From contig CAYUST010000004.1 of assembly GCA_964447535.1 (NCBI GenBank), forward strand, positions 26,505 through 90,504: a DNA stretch of 64,000 nucleotides. Direction: 5' to 3'. Positions 40,282 to 50,840 of the stretch are shown one piece after another (positions within the stretch are counted from its first letter, which is position 1; each line of letters begins with the position of its first letter). The notes beneath the pieces were generated by a model. That model had not been told where the DNA came from. It was given only the letters and a program-made list of their open reading frames with translations, and ran no database searches. The translations under genes and the position numbers were made by a program. This stretch comes from CAYUST01 sp964447535 (GTDB lineage Bacteria > Patescibacteriota > Gracilibacteria > Absconditabacterales > Absconditicoccaceae).

Positions 40282-41373
40282 TTATCTTTGACCGGCCTCA
40301 GATGGTTGCAATATTTTTTCATCAAGTTGTTGGAGGAGCGTTGCAATCTCTTCTTTGTTTTGTAACTGATTGAGCAGTGTTTTGTCATAAAACTCACCCT
40401 TGTATGCACCGATCATATTGCCGATGATGGCAGCTTGTGAGTCGGTGTCTTCACCGATGCGGATAGTGTCGAGGAGTCCGTCTCGATTTTGTTTTTGGAG
40501 AAAGTTGCTATAGACATAACCGAAGGTTGATCCGACATGAAAGCCATACTTAGCTTTTTTATTTTCACCCTTTACGGTGTATGTGTCTAGAATTTGTTGG
40601 AGTGAGTAGGGCTGGTCTGCTTTGAGTGCAATATATTGGTCGTGGAGTTTTTTAATAATTTCCGACACGGGGTAACTACTATCGGCATCTCGGGATCACT
40701 CTTGGTACATACTATTTTTCTCATATGCTTGTGCGAGGATATAGAGATGAGGCAGGAGCATATCTCGATTGAGTGGTTGGTCACTGGGTTGGTGAAGGAG
40801 GTGGAGCAGCATGCGGTTGTGGAGCACTGCCGTGAGCCTGGCGACGGGGGTGAGATGGGTACATTGTGCAATCGTGTCTATTTTTTTGTCCATGACTTCG
40901 GGTGCATGGGGATTGAGGTATGCATCGAGTGCATAGGGGAATTGTTTCATCAGGACTCCGTTGCCTCGGCTGAGTTGCCCTGCTTCGAGAGGATTTTTTC
41001 ACGAAGCCATTTCACTGAGTGATTTGAGTGTCCCTTTGCCAAATCACATAGTACCAAATCTTTTGATAAACTCACGATGTTCATTGAAGAGATCTTCAAT
41101 TTCAATTTTCCCTTTGTTGATCACCGATTGAAGTCACGCAAGGGTGAGAATAGTATCGTCCGAGATATAGCCAGACTTTTCAAGATCTCCAGAAAAGTTA
41201 TTGTTCTTCTTGCTTTTTTGGGTTCGAGCATTCATACCAACGGGATGAAAAAAAGCTTCTTCAAGAGCTGGAGCGATTGTTCCAAGTTTCTTGGTTTCAA
41301 ATGGCAAGCCAAGAGCATCTCACAGCGCGCCTCATCGAACGGCTCAGTTTACTTTTTCTTTGAGTGAGATCAT
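40282..41373 (-). CDS. ADP-ribosylglycohydrolase family protein
   Basis: A 363-aa all-helical enzyme. GALGDALGLPFE (residues ~15-26) and SDDTILTLAL (~82-91) hold the first metal-binding Asp/Thr residues; IGEDTDSQAAIIGNMIGAYKGE near the C-terminus holds the second set. Members remove ADP-ribose from proteins or small molecules. Seven UGA codons, several in the N-terminal GGALGD region, so with the standard code the gene is lost. Its place in the NAD cluster suggests recycling of ADP-ribose or reversal of ADP-ribosylation. Linked partners such as a DraT-like transferase were not seen. Confidence 0.88.
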
Positions 41374-41399
41374 GGGAAGAAATAAGAAATAAGAGTTTA

Positions 41400-41546
41400 G
41401 AATATCGTTTGCCCCTCCCTTGAGAAGGGAGGTGGCCGTAGGCCGGAGGGTTTTTTGGGAGTACTTCAGATGAGCAGAATGTAATCCCCCGGCTCGTTTC
41501 ACTCGCCCCCCCCCCTTTTTCTGAAAGGGGGAGTACCAGACAGACA
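41400..41546. repeat. Two AATCCCCC-family repeats in tandem
   Basis: First: GCCCCTCCCTTGAGAAGGGAGG-type fold plus GGCCGTAGGCCGGAGGG. Second: TAATCCCCCGGCTCGTTTCA, ten consecutive C, then TTTTTCTGAAAGGGGGAG. The second shares its first 20 bases with the 31796 element. Confidence 0.7.
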
Positions 41547-41555
41547 AAGGATTAC

Positions 41556-42719
41556 CTATGATGCTTCTTTAAATAGTTCACTGAGCTTGAGGAAGAAGGT
41601 GGAGAGACGTCATCTAGCTTTCTTCTCTGGAGCAACAATGGGACCATTGTTGTTGTAGTTGATATCTTTTTCTTGTGCTATGGAGCTGATCGTATGAGCA
41701 AAGATGGTACTGAGATCTATTGTTTCGATAAATGATGGGTAGTTATGTTTCGCGAAGAACTCATCGAGGTGTGTTCTCATGACGGCATTGGTGATGTAGA
41801 GCTTGGTGAACAATCCTTTTTTGTGCGCTTCGAGGAGTTTGTCCAAACTCGTACCATTGAAGAGTGCATGGGTGATCAGTAAGTTGACACTGCGAGGTTT
41901 TTTTGCTTGTATCTTATCTAGGCAGGTGAGGAGTGTCCCTCACGTATCGAGCATATCGTCATAGAGGAGCACATCTTTGTCTTCTGCTTCACCAAATACC
42001 TGAATCTCATCGACCGCTTGTGATTTTGAATAATCTTTTTTCTTGATGGTCGTTAGATTGTCGAGCTTGAGATCTTTGCAGACCGCGACAATTTTTTTGA
42101 GTGCTCCTTCATCAGTTCAAGAGAGAATAGTATTGGAGAGATCGAGATCGGCTCTTTTGATCACTTCTTCTATTGTCCATCCGTAGGCTAGACTGACAAA
42201 CTTGGTTCTCAGTCCACTCATGTGTGGCACACTGATGGTTGCGAGATTGTGAATATCTTGCGTGATGACCTGATCGAGGTTTTGCGTAATACAATCTGCA
42301 ATGACCATGCTCGCTGCATTGGGTTTTCTTTTCATGTGTTCTTTGGTGCCCATGTTGTCGAACTTATCATCTCTTGCATAGGGAAAGGTCGGATAGATCA
42401 CATTCGCTGTTTTGGCACCGAAGACTTGTGATGTTCTTTGGAGACATCTCGCATAGAAATATCTATCATTGATCGACGGTACAAATCCTGCTTGATTGGC
42501 TGCATCACTATACACATCGGAGACGATATAGACGTGTTTACCACGTACTGATTCTTCTAGCTTCATATCAGGTGATCCATCTTTGAAAAAAGTATAGGGG
42601 AGAATCTCTGCCTCGACACGTTGTTCACCAAGGAGAATTTGGAGTTTGGATTTGATGTCAGTGATCAACGCTTCTCTGTCACTTGTTCAGATGAGGATGA
42701 TGGGACGGAGTTTTTCCAT
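41556..42719 (-). CDS. prs: Ribose-phosphate pyrophosphokinase (PRPP synthetase)
   Basis: A 387-aa PRPP synthetase, longer than the usual ~315. Motifs: KLEESVRGKHVYIVSDVYS (KxxxxxRG), YFYARCLQRTSQVFGAKTANVIYPTFPYARDD (flexible loop and catalytic Arg/Asp, in pieces), QDIHNLAT, and the PRPP loop LLYDDMLDTGGTL, in which one Gly is UGA. It makes PRPP from ribose-5-phosphate and ATP. Four UGA codons. PRPP is the co-substrate of the nicotinate and adenine phosphoribosyltransferases nearby. Confidence 0.92.
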
Positions 42720-42746
42720 GGTGGTGAGTTGGGTAAAAACATAAAA

Positions 42747-42774
42747 TAATATATGTATTCGTATTTGTTTGTCA
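42747..42774 (-). promoter_or_regulatory. prs promoter
   Basis: TTGACA (42769-42774), 16-bp spacer, TATATT (42747-42752); leader ~20-25 nt. Confidence 0.7.
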
Positions 42775-42846
42775 AGTTATCTGATGCTTAACCTTTTTCT
42801 CAAAAGGAGCTACCTGTAAAGCTGAATTTACATATAGTCTTCTTAT

Positions 42847-44271
42847 TTATTTAGGCCTTACTCATTCCTTTACTACTGCGTATTTTCAAGTTTGTTGACG
42901 ATACATGCATTTTAATCTATCCTGATCTTGTTTACCAAACTGATAATAATGCACGTAAAAATCAGAATAACATTGTCTTTCCCTCGAAAAAGAATCGGTA
43001 GGTTTTTGATTTATCCACATTCAATGAAATCATACTGTATAGCCAAAGGCTAAATATCGAAAGTGATCATTGATTTCATATCTATCTCGCAATTTTTCAA
43101 CTACATTCATTCTTTTTGCATTCTCTACTTGTTTGTATAGATTAAAATTGTCTTGAATGGTTAATCATTTCTTTGCTAATGCTTCTCTTTTTTGATCAAT
43201 AAATGGATTTGGTATTTGCATATATTCATAAGCACTGAGACCTCACTTTTTATCGACTTCTTTTAGCATTGCTGGAATAATATTATTTCGATGCTTTTCT
43301 TTTCATTGTTCTTGTAAGTTCGCTGCTATGTAGTCAATTTCTTTATTATACGTGTGATGGTTTTTGTGTGGGAGAGATACTATAGGTATGGTAAATTCAT
43401 ATCATGCTTCATGTGTTTTGTGAAGTAGTTCTGGAATATTTTCTGGTATTGCATGATGTTCTTTAATCACTTTTTGGACTTCCTGCTCTGCCATTCATTC
43501 AAGACCTGCACGTATTGCTGTATAAGGGTATATATATGGGTTATAAAAAAAAGTAACTTCTCAATCCGTTAGAAAGGCTGATTGTGGGTGATTTTCTCGC
43601 ATTTGTGCAAATTCTTTTAGGTGAGTTACAAAATCTGCGTTTTCACTAAATTCAGCTTCGTACTGTTCTCTAATTGTTTTGAGGTCTTCACCTGGGCTCA
43701 TTATTACCTCAAAATCAGGAAAAATCTTTTCTAGATATCAAGACTCGACAACGCTTTTGCCTTCTTCTCTCATTCGTCTTATAAAATTATCTGAAGAGAA
43801 AATTTGTTCAGGAATATCTCATTTTTCCCTTTTGGGAGTCCAATCATGATATGCTTCTCGATACTTTAGATGGTGTTCTCATTTCCAAAGGTTTATGTTT
43901 TCTTCAGATCATTGAATATCATATGCACTAAATAACTTTTCCAAAGAGAACTCATAGGAAAACAGTGTGCAAAGTGAGCAAGTAAGCTTCATAAGTTCTT
44001 CATGATTTTGATAGAATTTTTTTCACTCCTGGATATGTTGAATAACTTGCAAGGTCTCTACTTGCAGATTTTTGCAAAACTCTAGATGTCCTTTTAGTTG
44101 ATTGTACATTTCTCTCTTTTGATCAGTCGATTTATCTTTTCTCTCTTTGAATGTTTTTATCAGGGATGTACCTATATATTTGCTTATCGATTCCAATACT
44201 TCACTATTCTTTGGGTCAACTAGCGATTTGTATGTTGGAAATTGATCAAAGTTAATTGTATTCTTTTCCAT
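42847..44271 (-). CDS. Hypothetical protein, 474 aa, UGA-rich and AT-rich
   Basis: A single frame of 474 aa, hidden under the standard code by about fifteen UGA codons; only its first 82 residues look like an ORF. Visibly lower in G+C than its neighbours. Soluble, helix-rich, with many Glu, Lys, His and Tyr: IQGSEENINLWKGEHHLKYR, ESGYLEKIFPDFEV, GEVTFFYNPYIYPYTAI and IPAMLKEVDKKGGLSAYEY (cited in part). ATG 44271 and TAA 42847. No family recognised. It stands alone between prs and the nicotinate phosphoribosyltransferase. Confidence 0.72.
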
Positions 44272-44325
44272 GGGATTTATATAAATAAAGGACTGAATTC
44301 ATATATACACTTATACACTGATCAC

Positions 44326-45681
44326 TTATACAACTACCTCATGAGCTTGTATGCCTGCAACACCGAAGATGTTTTTGAAGAGTTCGACTCTCGTTTTTTC
44401 TCCTACTGCTTTGCTTGGATTATCGGAGAGTTTCACACAAGACACTCGTGTGCCATCAGGTCTTTGTACCTCTGCAGGCTTCACGACCACAGAGAATGAA
44501 CCAAACTTACCAAAGGGCTCTTGCGCTCTAGGCCATGTGCCAGAGGTATTGTTGGTGAGATTGGTGCCAATACCAAACGTGAGCAATCCGAGTTTATCTT
44601 GATGTGTACGAAAGATATCTACGCTACTTTGGGCAGTGAGTCCATCGCTGGCGATGCCCATTTTGCTCTGCGGATCAAGATGATGTTTCTTGAGAAAGTC
44701 TACATATTCTGGGATGGCGATGATAGGATCTTTGGAATCAAATCTAGAACCTATATGGGTCGCTGCAACATCTGCAGGACAGTTGTCGAAATAAAAGCTA
44801 GAGCCATAGGTGTCGGGGAGGAGGATTGCTAGTTCAGGGAAATGCTTCGCCCACTGTCTGTCTATCTCGTACATTTTTTGTATGATCTTTTGTGGATCAT
44901 CTTCGAGTGCGAGCGGGATCATACGCAATTCATGGCCGTTTGTTCCTTTGGGGTTATTTTGACCTGACTCACGAGAGATGAGGACGCTACTTGTCCCTAC
45001 GCATTGTCTAGGAAGGCTTTGGGAAAGGATTGAGAAGACTGCTCTTTGGTAGTCAGTACTTAGGCATCTTCTTGCACCAAACTCGGAGACAGTCACGTCC
45101 GGCATGCTTTTTAAAATAGCAATATCTTGATAAAGTCTATGCATGGACTCATTGATGATCTGATTGAATTCACTCGTATTGAGTTTTGCTTTTTTGATAT
45201 AATGGTAGAGGTAGAGACTGTTGATAATCTTGAGTCCATAAATTTCCCGCATCGTAGAGGTGGATCGAGGGCCAGTGAACTCGAGGGTGTAGTTGTTGGT
45301 CGCGTCGATGCCAATTTTGTAATCAGGCAAACGGAATGTTTTTAGAAATTGGAGTGTCTCTTCTTTGAAAAGTGGCAAACCTTTTTTGGTGGTCATACCT
45401 CTGAGATAGGAGAGGTCTGCTTCAGAGACTCATTGAATTGACTTAGTCGCTTCTAACTGTTCTTGGAGAGCAGTGAGGGGAATCACTTCAGCTGTTCTAA
45501 TGCCCTTGCTCCTGATAGTCATCTGTCGTTTGACGTTGAGATCTTTGTACTCGGGGTTTGCGAGGATGAAATCGAGCATCAAGAATTTATAGACGTCAGT
45601 GTTGAGGAGATTATCTACTTCAGCCTCGTCTCTGGCAGCTGCGAAGAAATCAGAAGGATGATAGAGGAGTGAATTTTTCAT
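44326..45681 (-). CDS. pncB: Nicotinate phosphoribosyltransferase
   Basis: A 451-aa enzyme. LLNTDVYKFLMLDFIL (substrate entry), YTLEFTGPRSTSTMREIYGL, FGARRCLSTDYQ (FGxRR motif), GTSSVLISRESG, and the C-terminal GIASDGLTAQS ... FGIGTNLTNN phosphate-binding region agree with PncB. It joins nicotinate and PRPP to nicotinate mononucleotide with ATP. One UGA codon. Next to the nicotinamidase on the same strand, it forms the second salvage step. Confidence 0.93.
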
Positions 45682-45725
45682 GAGTAAAGTGAGTTAAGAA
45701 ATAAGAGTTAAATGCCCTCACCCGA

Positions 45726-46463
45726 TTATGCGGTCACGGGAGAGAATATTCCTGCAAGTTGTACTTTGGAGATGAGTTTGACGCCGTAGTATTTCCATTG
45801 AGTGAGCATCTCCTGCGTCGTTTCTGGTGCTACGCCTGCGATTGCCTCGTCTACTACATAGGTGGTGTATCCTGCTTTGACCGCATCGAGTGCACTCAGT
45901 CCCACACAGTAGTCGGTAGCGACTCAGGTGATGATCACGGTATCAATTCCATCTGCTTTGAGTTGTGTATCAAGTTTACCATTGGTGAATCCACTGTATT
46001 CTTCACGATAGGCTTCTGTTCACTTGATGATTGTTCTGTCAAATTGATCTGCTTCGAGTGGTGGCATCAGTGCAACGCCAGGGGTAGTAGCGAGAGAGTG
46101 ATCAGGTCGAAGCATTTGAGCGCCATTTTTCTCGAGGTGAGCTTTGAGCTCTTCCAAGGTGAACGCTGCCTTGGGTCCTATGGCGTGATTGTCGTCTGTC
46201 CATGCTGCTACTTCGTCTTTGGTGAGCAGCGTAAAGGGAGATTTCCCGATATAGTTACTCGCGAGAGAAATATGTCCCTGAGGATGCGCTTCAAAGACAT
46301 TGTAGAGGAGTCCTCCTGCTTGCTTGATGGTCGCAAGTAAGGCGTGCGTTTCTCTTGCTGCTTTTTCTCCTCCTGAGACATACAACTCATTGAGTGATGC
46401 ATCTTCGAAGGTCCTGGTGTTATCCACGCTCAGGAGAGCAATGTTGGTAGAAGTGGTTGTCAT
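45726..46463 (-). CDS. pncA: Nicotinamidase / isochorismatase-family hydrolase
   Basis: A 245-aa cysteine hydrolase. Asp in ALLSVDNTRTFED, a Lys/His-bearing middle with HPQGHISLASN and MLRPDHSL, and the catalytic Cys in TGVATDYCVGLSALDA (first Gly is UGA). It probably turns nicotinamide into nicotinate, feeding the adjacent PncB. Two UGA codons. ATG 46463 is preferred to a start 9 codons earlier. Other amides cannot be excluded, and a distant homologue lies at 58808. Confidence 0.88.
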
Positions 46464-46548
46464 GGTAGTGTAATAATGTAATAAATACAATAAGTAAGAG
46501 CCAAAAAGAAAGTTGCCATTGACGGCAGTATTCTTTGGATGTAATTGT

Positions 46549-46576
46549 TATATATACATTTACTCTCCAATTGCAA
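46549..46576 (-). promoter_or_regulatory. Promoter of the nicotinamidase-pncB operon
   Basis: TTGCAA (46571-46576), 16-bp spacer, TATATA (46549-46554). Confidence 0.62.
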
Positions 46577-46648
46577 GAGGAAAGTGTATGTATTTTTATG
46601 CTTGATTTATTACGGTCTAGTATGAGAGAATCGGGGTGGTTTTTTAGA

Positions 46649-47962
46649 TTATTTCCTACCCACGCTACTATAGTTTCGTCCTAGAGACCTCATATAAATA
46701 GGATCATACATATTTCTTGCATCGACTATATTACATTGCTTGACCTGTTTTTTAGCTTCATTTCGATCTATACCGTGAAATTGTTTTCGGTCTGTCAGAA
46801 CGACGACACAATCACTTCCTTGTATACAGGTATCTTCACTTTCAGTATAGATCAAATCGGGATAGAACAAGCGGAAATTAGACATAGCTTGTGGATCATA
46901 GACGCGGATAGTCGCTCAAAGCGCAGTGAGTTCATCGACCAAGGTAATTGATGAAGCATATCTAATATCATCAGTATCTGCTTTGAACGCAAGTCACAAG
47001 AGAGAAATTGTTTTTCATGCTACATCGGGTACGAGAGATGTTATTTTGGTGACCATATGTTTCTTTTGGAGATCATTGATCGTAAGTGTAGCTTCCAACA
47101 GTGGATTTGGAATCCCCAAGCTCTGGCAGGTAGCAGCAAGTTCCATGACGTCTTTGGGAAAGCAACTTCCTCCAAATCCTGGTCCTGCATTGAGGAATGC
47201 CTTTTTGCCAATACGACTATCTAATTTTAATCATTGGGATACGACAGTCACATCTGCACCCAACACTTCACAAATTTGCGCCATGCTGTTGATGAATGAA
47301 ATTTCCATAGCCAGAAGTGCATTTGCACTATACTTGATAAGTTCTGCAGAGTGCAGGTCAGTTTTGAGTAAATATGTAGAAGTGAGTCATGCGTAGAGTT
47401 CACTCAGTACGTCTAGTGCTTTGTTGTTTGGATTGTCACATCACATTACGATTCTTTCTCCCTCGAAAAAATCTTCAACAGCAGTACCTTCTTTGAGGAA
47501 TTCTGGATTTGAAACAACATCAAACTCTATCGTCATGTTTCTTTGTTCGATAGTATGTTGTAGAATTTCTTTGATCATGTCGCCTGTACCTACGGGGACG
47601 GTAGATTTGGTAACGATTATTTTGTAATCAGTAATCAGTTGTGCTATTTCTTTGGCGACTGCTTGTACATATTGTAAATCCGCATGTCCATCTTTGCCTG
47701 GTGGTGTCCCAACAGCAATAAAAATTATTTGCGCATCCGCAATATAGGGTTGTAGAGATGTAGCAAAATGTAGGCGTCCTGTACTGATGCCTTCACCAAC
47801 TACTTCCGCAAGTCATGGCTCATAGATAGGTATAATATTTTGTTGGAGCTGAGTAATCTTTTGCTCATTGATGTCGATGCATACAACATGGTGACCAAGT
47901 TTACTCAGACATGCTCCATGCGTAAGTCAGACATATCATGTACCGATAACGAGTACGTTCAT
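46649..47962 (-). CDS. ugd: UDP-glucose 6-dehydrogenase
   Basis: A 437-aa enzyme that oxidises UDP-glucose to UDP-glucuronate. NAD loop VIGTGYVGLTHGACLSK with two UGA glycines, VGTPPGKDG, STVPVGTGD, NPEFLKEGTA, then the catalytic site NAGPGFGGSCFPKD and the C-terminal TDDIRYASS and YDPQA. About nine UGA codons. Its ATG shares one base with the stop of the preceding uxs gene (TAATG). Confidence 0.95.
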
Positions 47963-48906
47963 TATGTGTTTTCAATAAGAGATCTAAAATATGGGATAGT
48001 ACGTTGTAGTCATTCTTCCAATGTAATTTTGGGTTCTCGGTTTAATTCTTTTTTTGCAAGTGCACAATCAGCTTTTCTTTGTTTGGGATCATCGACAGGG
48101 AGAGGGAGCATGACTATTTTGCTTGTGCTTTGAGGAATGAGTTGCATAATCTTTTGAGCGAGTTCTCCCATGCTAAATTCAAAAGTTGTTCAGATATTCA
48201 CAGGTCAAATAAACCCCTGCGTGTTGTCCATCATACGCATCATCCCTTCGATCAAGTCATCAATATACTGAAAGCTCCTAGTTTGTAATCCATCTCCATA
48301 GAGTGTGATGTCTTGATTGGTCAGTGCTTGCACGATAAAATTACTCACTACGCGGCCATCTGCGGGATGCATATGTGGACCATAGGTATTGAAAATTCTA
48401 ATAATGCGAATATCGACTCATTTCACTCTATGATAGTCCATCATCAATGTCTCAGCAGCTCTTTTGCCTTCGTCATAGCAACTTCTCGGTCAGGTAGTAT
48501 GCACGTTGCCTCGATATGATTCGGGTTGGGGATGAACGAGGGGATCACCATAGACCTCGGAGGTCGAACTAAATAATATCTTTGCCTGCGTCTGTACGGC
48601 GAGGTCGAGCATATGCATGGTACCCAGCAAAGACGTTTTGATCGTAGCTAGGGGATCCTTTTGATAATGCACAGGAGATGCAGGACAGGCGAGATGATAG
48701 ATCTGATCAACCTGCGCAAAAAATGGCTCTTGTACATCGTGTACAACCAAGGAGAAATTTGGATGATCGAGAAGATCAGCAATATTGTCACGTGAAGACG
48801 TCGAGAGATTATCAAGACAAATGACGGTGTCACCACGCGAAATGAGCCTGTGACAGAGGTGTGATCACACAAAACCGGATCATCAGGTGACGAGAATAGT
48901 AGCCAT
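47962..48906 (-). CDS. uxs: UDP-glucuronate decarboxylase (UDP-xylose synthase)
   Basis: A 314-aa extended short-chain dehydrogenase. N-terminal VTGGSGFVGSHLCHRL with UGA in three of its glycines; [18 protein letters not shown]; catalytic SCYDEGKR (Y-x-x-x-K); and [20 protein letters not shown], wording specific to UXS/ArnA-like decarboxylases. It turns UDP-glucuronate, made by the coupled ugd, into UDP-xylose for the surface polymers encoded at 9-22 kb. About seven UGA codons. Confidence 0.92.
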
Positions 48907-49046
48907 CAACACTTTACAAATAAACAATGGGCTGTTGATAGTGATTTAGACGTCAACTGCAATGCGCAGGAAGTATTTTGCTATTTACTTGTGAAAAATA
49001 GCATATATAAGCCAATCCGCAAACTATTGACAAAATACAAAAAGTA

Positions 49047-49074
49047 TTGATTTTGTGTCTGAAATCAGTAGAGT
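49047..49074 (+). promoter_or_regulatory. Candidate promoter of the 49092 gene
   Basis: TTGATT (49047-49052), 16-bp spacer, TAGAGT (49069-49074). A perfect TTGACA lies further upstream (49027) but has no good -10 partner. Confidence 0.4.
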
Positions 49075-49091
49075 AACGTAAAATAAAAAGT

Positions 49092-50669
49092 ATGAACCTT
49101 ACCATAATTATATTAGTCATTGTACTGGTTGGAGCATTGCTCGCCGTGTACATAAAGAATAAAACACAAACGCAGCACTCAGTGTTGCGACTGTATCCAC
49201 TCTTGGGAATGTTTCGTTACATTTTTGAGAACTTGGGACCAGAGATGCGTCAGTACATCACGGACAGTGACACTGAAGGGAAACCCTTCTCTCGCTACAT
49301 CTACAAACAAGTGGTGAAGCTGGGCAAGTATATGGAGAATATCACTGGTTTTGGATCACAACGTGATTTTGAAAAAGGTGGTTTCTATTTACGGAACGCG
49401 ATGTTCTGTCTTAATGAAAAGAAACTGAACGTGGATAATACCAAGGAGGTTGCTACCTATGCTTATAAAGTAGGAAGCGAATCTCTCTTGTGGCGTCACG
49501 ATGATCGATATCAGGTGAATATTAAACCGTTCTTGTTGGCAGACCCCATTGGTATTGGTCTAGGTGATCAATTAGTTACGCAACCGTGGTTGACCAAAAG
49601 TTTCATCGGTATGAGTGGCATGAGTTATGGAGCATTAGGTGATCACGCCGTGGAAACGTTGTCCAATGGACTAGCACTAGCGGGATCATGGGTGAATACA
49701 GGTGAAGGTGGCATTGCTCCCTACCATTTCATGGGAGGTGGAGATGTAGTCTTTCAATTTGGCCCTGCGATGTTTGGGGTAAGAGATGAGCAAGGTAATT
49801 TCTCACCTGAGAAGTATGCTCATATTATCCATAACCATCCACAGATCGTCGCGACGGAAATCAAGTTCCATCAAGGCGCCAAGTTCAAGGGTGGTATACT
49901 TCTCAAAGAAAAGATTACCAAAGAGATTTCAGAAATCCGTGGAATCCCCATGGGTGTTGACTGTATAAGTCCCAATGTCTATCCACATATTTCCAATGCA
50001 ACTGACTTAGGCAACTTCATTATCCAACTTAAACAGTTGAGTGGTAAACCCGTAGGCATCAAAATCGTCATGGGTCAGCCACGTGAAGTTGAAGCAATGC
50101 TAGAGACGTTGGAAAAGATGGGTGCGTTACCAAATTACATTGCTCTAGATGGTAGTGAAGGAGGTAGCGGAGCAGCTCCCCAGGATATGGCGGACAGTTT
50201 GGGCTTACCGATCTTTCCTGCGCTGGTGATGTTGGATGCGGTTCTCAAGCGTCTCAAACTGCGTGATCGCATCAAGATCTTTGCATCAGGTAAATTACTA
50301 ACTGCGGATCAGGTGGCTATTGCGCTGTGTTTGGGTGCAGATTGTGTGAACATTGCACGGGGTTTGATGATGCAGTTAGGATGCATCCAAGCACTCAAAT
50401 GTCATACAAACAAGTGCCCTGTCGGAGTAGCGACGCAAGATCCCAAACTGCAAGACGGCTTGGTAATCGCAGAAAAAATGTATCGCGTTGCCAACTACAT
50501 CATCACATTGCGCAAGCATGTGTATCTGTTGGGTGCAGCGTGTGGCATAAATTCACCAAGACTCTTTACCAAACAGCATCTTGCCTATCAAGACGCAGAT
50601 GGTATCATCATTTCTGCTGAAGAGTGGGTGAGGAGACAGAAAGAGTTTGTTTTAGAAAAAGCTGCATAG
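49092..50669 (+). CDS. Membrane-anchored FMN-binding glutamate-synthase-like protein
   Basis: A 525-aa protein: one N-terminal span (TIIILVIVLVGALLAVYI) then a GltB2-type TIM-barrel domain. Motifs SGMSYGALGDHAVETL, NTGEGGIAPYHF, CISPNVYPHI, LDGSEGGSGAAPQDM, and LGADCVNIARGLM with CHTNKCPVGVATQ. Family relatives include B. subtilis YerD; the reaction is uncertain because the glutaminase and GltD parts are missing. I count 52 glycines, all GGN, no UGA; nearby host-like genes of equal length carry many. It is either highly expressed or acquired. Confidence 0.88.
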   Translation: MNLTIIILVIVLVGALLAVYIKNKTQTQHSVLRLYPLLGMFRYIFENLGPEMRQYITDSDTEGKPFSRYIYKQVVKLGKYMENITGFGSQRDFEKGGFYLRNAMFCLNEKKLNVDNTKEVATYAYKVGSESLLWRHDDRYQVNIKPFLLADPIGIGLGDQLVTQPWLTKSFIGMSGMSYGALGDHAVETLSNGLALAGSWVNTGEGGIAPYHFMGGGDVVFQFGPAMFGVRDEQGNFSPEKYAHIIHNHPQIVATEIKFHQGAKFKGGILLKEKITKEISEIRGIPMGVDCISPNVYPHISNATDLGNFIIQLKQLSGKPVGIKIVMGQPREVEAMLETLEKMGALPNYIALDGSEGGSGAAPQDMADSLGLPIFPALVMLDAVLKRLKLRDRIKIFASGKLLTADQVAIALCLGADCVNIARGLMMQLGCIQALKCHTNKCPVGVATQDPKLQDGLVIAEKMYRVANYIITLRKHVYLLGAACGINSPRLFTKQHLAYQDADGIIISAEEWVRRQKEFVLEKAA

Positions 50670-50710
50670 CACAATGTGTAAAGCGTCTGGGAATTCCCAG
50701 ATGACTTCGT

Positions 50711-50745
50711 CCTGTAGGGTGTATACTCTACAGGATTTTTTATTT
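50711..50745 (+). terminator. Terminator of the 49092 gene
   Basis: CCTGTAG / CTACAGG stem, loop GGTGTATACT-like, then a run of T, 42 bases after the TAG. Confidence 0.75.
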
Positions 50746-50840
50746 GTGTCTTCACTAAAAGCTTCACAGAGTGAAGCTTTGGTGATTGACACAATTATCC
50801 CGCAATTTGTTTGCGATTCTTCTTCAATGGCAAACTACAA

